From Charina bottae (Eukaryota; Chordata; Lepidosauria; Squamata; Charinaidae): DNA of 64,000 nucleotides. Shown piece after piece: positions 61,001 through 64,000 of the stretch (within the stretch, counting starts at the first letter, position 1; every line of letters starts with the position of its first letter). Both the position numbers and the translations under genes were made by a program. The notes below the pieces were generated by a model. That model was given only the letters and a program-made list of their open reading frames with translations, was not told the DNA's origin and did no database searches. The stretch is taken from the NCBI GenBank assembly GCA_023362775.1, contig JALMGJ010000006.1, positions 2,144,001 through 2,208,000 on the forward strand, given 5' to 3'.

Positions 61001-61103
61001 GGACCCACTGGTGCCCCCCCGGGAGGAGAGCCCTGCGCTGAGGCAGACAGAGGAGCTCCCACAGAGGGGAAACCTCCATCCTGCAGGACCCCCTGGAGAG
61101 TGA
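22470..61103 (+). CDS. Unrecognised large protein, 16 exons, 3310 residues
   Basis: Exons: 22470-22586, 24226-24318, 30598-30695, 31134-31258, 38450-38588, 39008-39163, 39667-39780, 40002-40131, 41729-41867, 44668-44879, 46067-54037, 55724-55885, 56477-56626, 57883-57990, 60005-60093, 60974-61103 (stop TGA 61101-61103). Each has AG/GT borders and all phases agree (0,0,2,1,2,2,2,0,1,0,0,0,0,0,2), totalling 9933 bases. Residues 1-441 (exons 1-10) are Leu/Gln/Glu/Arg-rich and coiled-coil-like (EVLAVLEQKYQALQRKV, LLRLHAQAELAQKEATLRG). Residues 442-3098 come from one exon. Residues 3099-3310 are basic and helical (KKEALQRLAETQ, RLEKVKRERTYVMQSKRERN, FKELLDPL). No signal peptide or membrane segment is seen. 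The layout resembles giant repetitive-exon centrosomal proteins such as ALMS1, but I do not see the ALMS motif. Function unknown. Start choice: first ATG of the first exon found; a 5' exon could be missing. Confidence 0.8.
22810..23300 (+). mobile_element. L2-like LINE fragment (RT domain)
   Basis: The translation VGPILKGPSLDPIP followed by NLHSLEKVVEKSQLQRGLDE is a decayed form of the LINE RT stretch 'P-LKKPSLDP...SNLPFLSKVIEK...QLQ..LDE'. It is in an intron of the large gene. Confidence 0.65.
23453..23572. mobile_element. hAT family B MITE
   Basis: cactgtttctcaaacttggc to gtttgagaaacactg; the flanks atctacat and atctatgt match at 6 of 8. Confidence 0.8.
24359..25225 (+). repeat. L2/SINE-type repeat with 102-bp tandem expansion
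   Basis: The left part (ggcggtgaacaaacctaata, ctgtgaggtgagttgggctg) and right end (ccttaaccactggacctaac) form one common interspersed repeat. Between them a 102-bp unit (gctgagagacagggactggc ... ctcctccctagg) recurs about six times at 24601-25190. As 102 is a multiple of 3, the array is open as a 34-residue peptide repeat; no splice or start evidence suggests it is translated. Confidence 0.85.
25663..26069. mobile_element. Mariner-like MITE family C
   Basis: Starts caggtagtcctcacttaaca, ends aaggactacctg, with TA on both sides. The RTE-like LINE that follows was inserted immediately next to its right end. Confidence 0.78.
26556..27869 (+). pseudogene. LINE endonuclease half (frameshifted)
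   Basis: The APE-type endonuclease and linker of the RTE-like LINE. The frame ends early (after QIWQKDI) because of a small deletion; compared with related elements about ten residues appear to be missing at the junction. Confidence 0.8.
27858..29955 (+). pseudogene. LINE reverse transcriptase and zinc-finger half
   Basis: Open from near the frameshift to the natural stop. It holds all recognisable RT motifs including YADD (about 29005-29016), the C-terminal LQLLERFHQRCLRKILQITW and LRWTGHVVRMPDHRLPKQ stretch, and the final Cys/His finger. No further stop interrupts it, so the copy is young. Confidence 0.82.
30030..30590. other. Intron with unnamed interspersed repeat
   Basis: Phrases such as tacaacatgctaagcttggt and ccagttcagataggttatgg recur elsewhere (around 22070, 31850, 60480-60620), so an old repeat family is present, but I cannot define its ends. 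Confidence 0.4.
31412..31816. mobile_element. Mariner-like MITE family C
   Basis: aacttacaaccattctttta at the left and aagtcaaggactatctg at the right match the full copy at 8519-8891; the left terminus is eroded. Confidence 0.75.
32159..38044. mobile_element. hAT family A element swollen by a minisatellite
   Basis: Left end cagagcttcccaaacttttc, right end cgacacacagtttggaaagc then tctg, and perfect 8-bp duplications aattaggg at 32151-32158 and 38045-38052. The ends and duplications match the 250-365-bp family A copies elsewhere in the window, yet this one is 5886 bases, nearly all a tandem array. It is in intron 4 of the large gene. Confidence 0.9.
32231..37960 (+). repeat. Minisatellite, ~56-bp unit, roughly 100 copies
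   Basis: The basic unit is 56 bases (ggcacaaggcaggcactagg, acctgcgcggaatcacagca, ggtttggaggcagcca). Variants of 61 bases replace 'acagca' by 'cctggcagggca', and 45-base variants lack 11 bases. The early part (32231-34060) is mostly the 56/45 type; later parts mix 56 and 61 types in a higher-order pattern. The unit length shifts the frame, so the open stretches on both strands are not genes. Confidence 0.96.
40132..40820 (+). other. Intron 8 of the large gene, no feature seen
   Basis: No exon-like or nameable repeat sequence was recognised before the MITE at 40821. Confidence 0.5.
40821..41502. mobile_element. Mariner-like MITE family C, enlarged
   Basis: Ends caggtagtcctcgtttagcg and ggacgacctg flanked by TA. 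It is nearly twice the usual length, with a C/T-rich block at about 41090-41390 lacking the family phrases, so it probably holds an insertion. Confidence 0.65.
42095..42520. mobile_element. LINE/SINE tail and CR1-like fragment
   Basis: 42105-42189 is a 'gaccgcccggggtccctcc ... aggatataaatatg ... aataaa' tail common to squamate SINEs and L2-like LINEs. 42190-42520 reads like decayed CR1 (agacttctcagagtcctagt, gagcgctgcgtccagttctt). Confidence 0.45.
42972..43010 (+). repeat. (AC)n microsatellite
   Basis: About 19 uninterrupted AC units. Confidence 0.97.
43011..44116 (+). other. Intron 9 of the large gene, no feature seen
   Basis: I found no exon with fitting phase and no repeat I can name. 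Confidence 0.45.
44117..44190. mobile_element. hAT family B half-element
   Basis: cagggtttctcaagcttggc to attccccagccagc; only the left half of the palindrome is present. Confidence 0.7.
44333..44488. mobile_element. hAT family B MITE
   Basis: ccctgtttctcaagcttggc to caagcttgagaaacactg, a long palindrome with a central loop of about 25 bases. Confidence 0.8.
45530..45830 (+). mobile_element. L2-like LINE fragment
   Basis: Phrases taccactgcaaaccactcta, cggggctgcctttgaacctc and tataaaaccccacatgactg match the post-RT region of L2-type LINEs as at 7735. Confidence 0.55.
46067..54037 (+). CDS. Giant 7971-bp exon of the large gene
   Basis: The acceptor tttgttttccag ends at 46066 and the donor gtaagg follows 54037; 2657 codons are open without a stop. 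The encoded stretch is rich in Gln, Glu, Pro, Leu, Ser and Lys with recurring QEL, SQ and LQ phrases. It bears about eleven copies of a loose motif K-[SA]-K-[ST]-[LF]-[ED], often preceded by PPLLW: near 46975, 47470, 48150, 48850, 49420, 49985 (eroded), 50845, 51365, 51876, 52370 and 53341. It looks intrinsically disordered. An open frame this long in repeat-rich DNA implies selection on the protein. Confidence 0.88.
54380..54515 (+). mobile_element. LINE/SINE tail
   Basis: A 'gtgattgtaaaccgcccaaa' block, then agatgggcggggataaatcc and an (AAAT)n end, a common squamate SINE/LINE 3' tail. Confidence 0.55.
54970..55446 (+). mobile_element. tRNA-derived SINE
   Basis: ggtggctcagcgggttaaac (A box region) and ggtcggcagttcgaatcccc (B box) give a tRNA-like head; the tail is aagccgcctagagtcctctg ... 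ggggtataaatatc ... (AATA)n. Same type as 58750-59231. Confidence 0.75.
56050..56240 (-). mobile_element. CR1 LINE 3' end
   Basis: tggaatcacagacggaggga ... gtcgtctagtccagccctct is the inverse of the CR1 3' terminus. Confidence 0.7.
56477..61103 (+). CDS. C-terminal basic helical exons of the large gene
   Basis: Four exons (56477-56626, 57883-57990, 60005-60093, 60974-61103) join into a charged block: EKKEALQRLAETQAEGARR, DKERQVLR, FQERLSIAKCRRSKADLLGH, CRLEKVKRERTYVMQSKRE, RNTLKFKELLDPL. The spacing of Arg/Lys and Leu suggests long helices. This is the best-ordered part of the protein and the best query for a family search. Confidence 0.78.
57098..57555. mobile_element. 458-bp long-inverted-repeat element
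   Basis: 95-bp arms (57098-57192 and 57461-57555) are inverted copies with only three mismatches. The ends are TGTCAGGGTTCATAGCTG and its inverse; flanks tcagg repeat at 57093-57097 and 57556-57560. TG...CA ends, a 5-bp duplication and an internal AATAAA (about 57211) recall an LTR, but 95-bp inverted arms recall a DNA transposon or foldback element. Class undetermined. Confidence 0.8.
58703..59324. mobile_element. hAT family B MITE split by a SINE
   Basis: The left part is 58703-58749 (cagtgtttctcaaccttggc), the right part 59232-59324 (ending gttgagaaacactg). The flanks ctctagtc and gactagtc match at 6 of 8. The SINE at 58750-59231 sits inside the left arm. Confidence 0.8.
58750..59231 (+). 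mobile_element. tRNA-derived SINE inside a MITE
   Basis: The head ggggcgcggtagctcagcgg and ggtcggcagttcgaacctcc shows A and B boxes; the tail is gccgcctagagtcctccgat, ggcggggtataaatacg, (AATA)n. A short aactc repeat flanks it. Confidence 0.8.
60092..60121 (+). repeat. (GT)n microsatellite at a donor site
   Basis: The run starts directly at the donor of exon 15 of the large gene (gtgtgtgtgt replaces the usual gtaag/gtgag), so the donor is weak and shared with the microsatellite. Confidence 0.9.
60205..60430 (-). mobile_element. Penelope-like element fragment
   Basis: ttcttgcagacgtttcattg, ctctgtttatataccctggc and ttccttgattgggctgttgt are typical of Penelope-like termini in reptiles. On the minus strand the hammerhead-like block runs 60277-60243 (ctgaag ... 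gaaacgt), with the core altered. Confidence 0.65.
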
Positions 61104-61393
61104 GGATGGGGGCTCTTTCTCACATCTCCCCCCACACACACAAAAAAGCCTTGTTATACTGCCACCCACAAGGCCACTTTGGGTGGACAATCACAGAAAG
61201 AAAGAAAGGCAGAAGGATGATCAGGTACTCTGTGGCCTCACTGCTAACTCAGCCGATTCGGCAAGGCTGCAGGAATTACTTAGTTGCTTTGTAAAAAACA
61301 GGAATACTTCTGCTGGAAGCCTTTCATTTTTACTAGTTGTGTTTTTCTTGTTTGCAAGATATCTTCAGCATATTGCTCTTGTCCATGGGTAGA

Positions 61394-61399
61394 AATAAA
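61394..61399 (+). terminator. Poly(A) signal of the large gene
   Basis: AATAAA, 290 bases after the stop codon of the last exon. Confidence 0.5.
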
Positions 61400-61704
61400 C
61401 TTGTTGTTCACTGCAAAAGTTCCATCCATCCCAACACTGTATTTTTTTTCCTTCTGGAATGCACCGATTTGCACGTGGTTCAGTAGTTTTCCAGAAACAC
61501 ATCTTCTGGAAGTGGTTTTGGGTCCATCTAGAATACTGCAAACCTCTTCCTCTCCCAGAAAATTTACTTCTGGAAAACACTTGAGCCCCATCTGGAATGA
61601 CCAGATGAGCAGATTCCAGAAGAAATGGACCATCCAGCGTTCCCAGGAAGGTTCCATTCCCAGAATGGTGAGTTTTGCACATCCATTCAGTTTCACTCTC
61701 CATA

Positions 61705-62114
61705 CAGGTAGTCCTCGTTTAACAACCACTCGTTTAGTGATGGTTCGGACTTACAATGGTGCTGGAAAAACTGACTTACAACCGGTCCTCACACTTATGA
61801 CCATTGCAGTGTCCTGGTGGTCACATGATCACAATTTGGGCGCTTGGCAACCAGTTCGCATTTATGACCGTTGCAGTGTCCCATGGTCACGTGATCACCA
61901 TTTTCGACCTTCCCAGCCAGCTTCTGGCAAGCAAAATCAATGGAGAACTGCATGATTCACTTAATGACCATGTGGTTCGCTTAATGCCTGCAGTGATTCG
62001 CTTAAGGACCGCTGCAAAAAAGGTTGTAAAATCAGCTCAGATTTGCTTAATGACCACTTCGCTTAGCAACTGAAATTCCGGTCCCAAGTGTGGTCGTTAA
62101 GCGAGGACTACCTG
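61705..62114. mobile_element. Mariner-like MITE family C, full-length
   Basis: Starts caggtagtcctcgtttaaca, ends gcgaggactacctg, flanked on both sides by TA. 410 bases. Confidence 0.8.
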
Positions 62115-62255
62115 TATGCAATGTAAAGAATCGAAGGGGAACCTAAGTTGAAGTCTTTTCAAGAGGGTTGGCGATAGGTATGAAGTTATTTAATCCATGA
62201 TGTACCATGCAATACTTCTATTATGTTCTTGTTCGTACGTGTTGCCGTCTTATTT

Positions 62256-62530
62256 CATAGAATTGTAGAGTGTATGAGTTGGAAGCGGTCTTAGAGGTCA
62301 TTTGTTCCAAACTTTGCTCAGTGCAGGAATCCACTAAACCAGTGTTTTTCAACCTTGGCCACTTTAAGATGAGTGGACTTCAACTCCCAGAATTCCCCAG
62401 CCAGCATGGAGAGTTGAAGTCCACCCATCTTAAAGTGGCCAAGGTTGAAAAACAGTGCACTAAACCATCCCTGAATCAAAACTCCATTTGAAAATCTCCA
62501 GCAAGATTTCCACGGAGGCAGGTCTCCCCT
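62256..62530 (-). mobile_element. CR1-type LINE end, interrupted by a MITE
   Basis: tcatagaattgtagagtgta ... gtcttagaggtcatttgttc resembles the inverse of a CR1 3' end; it resumes after the MITE at 62340-62457. Confidence 0.55.
62340..62457. mobile_element. hAT family B MITE
   Basis: cagtgtttttcaaccttggc to ccaaggttgaaaaacagtg with perfect 8-bp duplications cactaaac at 62332-62339 and 62458-62465. Confidence 0.88.
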
Positions 62531-62820
62531 ATTCTATGACGATACCTTTGTCTTTTCCTGCCCAGATACAGGACTTCTGTAATTCTTCTCAGCTGAGCAC
62601 CCATCCTGTTGGATTTAGCCCACAACTGAAGCCTGCCGGGTCATTTTGAACTGTGATTCTTTTTCCCCTCCTATCTTGGTGTCATCTGCAAATGCAATAA
62701 CCCTCCCTTGTTCCATTTCATCTTCTTGCTATGGATAAAAATGTGCTGTGCTAGGCCAACCCATGGGAGACCCCACTCAAGACATCGCTCCAGAACATAA
62801 CGCAGCATTTATTTGTGTAA

Positions 62821-63151
62821 AAAGGTAAAGGCTCCCCCCACACATTTGTGCAGTCGTGTCCGACTCTAGGGGCCGGTGCTCATCTCCGTTTGTTAGCCGA
62901 AGAGCCAGCGTTGTCCGAAGACGCTTCCGCGGTCATGTGGCCGGCATGACACGCATGGAACGCTGTTACCTTCCCACCGAGTGGTACCTATTAATCTACT
63001 TGCATTTGCATGCTTTCGAATTGCTAGGTTGGCAAGAGCTGGGGCGAGTGCGGGAGCTCACTCCGTCACGCAGGGCCAGGGATTCGAACCTCCGAACTTG
63101 CGATCTTTCGATCGACAAGCCTGGCGTCTTAACCCACTGAGCCACCACGCC
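62821..63151 (-). mobile_element. Sauria-type SINE with BovB-like tail
   Basis: Read on the minus strand: ggcgtggtggctcagtgggt, B box ggttcgaatccctgg, body with tcatgccggccacatgaccg, tail ctagagtcggacacgactgc and ctttacctt. The agtcggacacgactg tail is shared with BovB LINEs, as known for Sauria SINEs. Confidence 0.82.
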
Positions 63152-63874
63152 TGATATTTATTTTTGTAGATTTCCATAAATTAGCTTGCTTCTCTTTCGA
63201 AATGACGTGGTAAATAAACGTTTCCTGAAAGGTACTCTGATTAAGTTGCTGTCTCGAACATATCGACAGGCCCAAAGGGAAGGGATGGGGATGTGGCCTT
63301 GGCAATGCTCTCCTGGTGCAAGGGCTCATGAGCTATCAGGCCCTTCAGAGAGGATGGGAGTAAGGACTCTGTGTTCCTGGAACTGTGGCTTTTGACCCAG
63401 TTGGGGTGATTGTGTGCTGGGTTAGCGATGGCCTCGATTAAGGGTGTTCTGGGAACAGGTCCTTCAACATCAGGCTCGCATAGAAATTCACTGCTTGAAT
63501 GCTCTTTTTCCCCATCAACCCATGGAGGAAAATGGGGGGCATCCAGAGTTGGGTGGAGATGAAGGTAAAGGACTGATTCAGGTCAAGATCATCACCACTT
63601 GGCATTTAGCCATTTCTGAAATCACCTCGCCTTGACCCGGGCAAAAGATAGATTTTTTTAATGAGCCGGGAGGCTGCATTATGCCATAGCGTCCCGCAGC
63701 GCAGGATGAAACCCAAGGATGACGACGCTCCCAGCGACTCTTTTCATGGCACGCTGCTGCAAACAGGCCTCCAGGCCAGCCCAGTCTGCCAGATGTGCCC
63801 GGTCACCTTTTAAAGCCGTCGGGATTGGTGGCATTCACTGCATTGGGTGCAGGTACCTCCCAGTTCAACTAGGC
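63152..63874. other. Intergenic, nothing recognised
   Basis: No exon, RNA gene or nameable repeat seen downstream of the large gene in this stretch. Confidence 0.45.
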
Positions 63875-63957
63875 CAGTGTTTCTCAAGCTTGGCAACTTG
63901 CAGATGTGTGGACTTCAACTCCCAGAATCCCCCAGCCAGCCAGATTGAGAAACACTG
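63875..63957. mobile_element. hAT family B MITE, deleted centre
   Basis: cagtgtttctcaagcttggc to gattgagaaacactg; the flanks aactaggc and aactgggc match at 7 of 8. Confidence 0.8.
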
Positions 63958-64000
63958 AACTGGGCATTGCAGTAAGCAGTCCCTTTTACTGGTTTTAATG

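Noticed and set aside
55724..61103. ALMS motif at the C-terminus of the large protein
   Set aside because: The giant repetitive exon recalls ALMS1, but the C-terminal residues do not show the ALMS motif I know; only the architecture is similar.
54970..63151. tRNA genes at SINE heads
   Set aside because: A and B boxes are present, but the sequences continue into SINE bodies and tails and no full cloverleaf with acceptor stem is seen.

Overview
The window is vertebrate nuclear DNA with split genes and a dense load of transposable elements. L1, CR1, L2-like and RTE-like LINEs, Penelope-like fragments, tRNA-derived SINEs with a BovB-like tail (Sauria type) and several hAT and mariner-like MITE families point to a squamate reptile (lizard or snake). 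The species cannot be named from the sequence alone.

Three protein-coding genes are supported. (1) 296-11450, plus strand: the 3' part of KCP (kielin/chordin-like protein), eight exons encoding VWC, VWC, VWD, C8 and TIL modules up to the natural stop; the 5' part lies left of the window. (2) 14569-17227, minus strand: a complete two-exon IFIT gene (interferon-induced TPR protein, 478 residues) with the classic IFIT layout, in which exon 1 carries only ATG plus two bases. Interferon-response (ISRE-type) sites lie about 106-146 bp upstream of its ATG. The gene sits between two arms of a 1.1-1.3 kb inverted duplication. (3) 22470-61103, plus strand: a 16-exon gene whose exon phases all fit. It predicts 3310 residues, of which 2657 come from one 7971-bp exon. 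I do not recognise the family. The big exon carries about eleven copies of a degenerate K-S-K-S-[FL]-[ED] motif.

Repeats, left to right: KCP introns hold a deleted L1 (minus strand) with a Penelope fragment inside it, several copies of hAT family A (TIR CAGAGCTTTCCAAAC), a CR1 3' end and a mariner-like MITE. Between IFIT and the large gene lies a 2.2-kb internally deleted L1 with a 17-bp target-site duplication. Introns of the large gene hold a 102-bp tandem array, a nearly intact 3.9-kb RTE-like LINE (one frameshift, 12-13-bp duplication) and a 5.9-kb hAT family A element whose interior is a minisatellite of roughly 100 units; perfect 8-bp duplications show that the whole array lies within one transposon. 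Further right are more MITEs, SINEs, a 458-bp long-inverted-repeat element and CR1 pieces.

The three genes show no evident shared pathway: KCP is a secreted BMP modulator, IFIT an antiviral effector, and the large protein looks cytoplasmic (no signal peptide or membrane segment seen). All exon models come from splice signals and reading phase read by eye; none has transcript support here.
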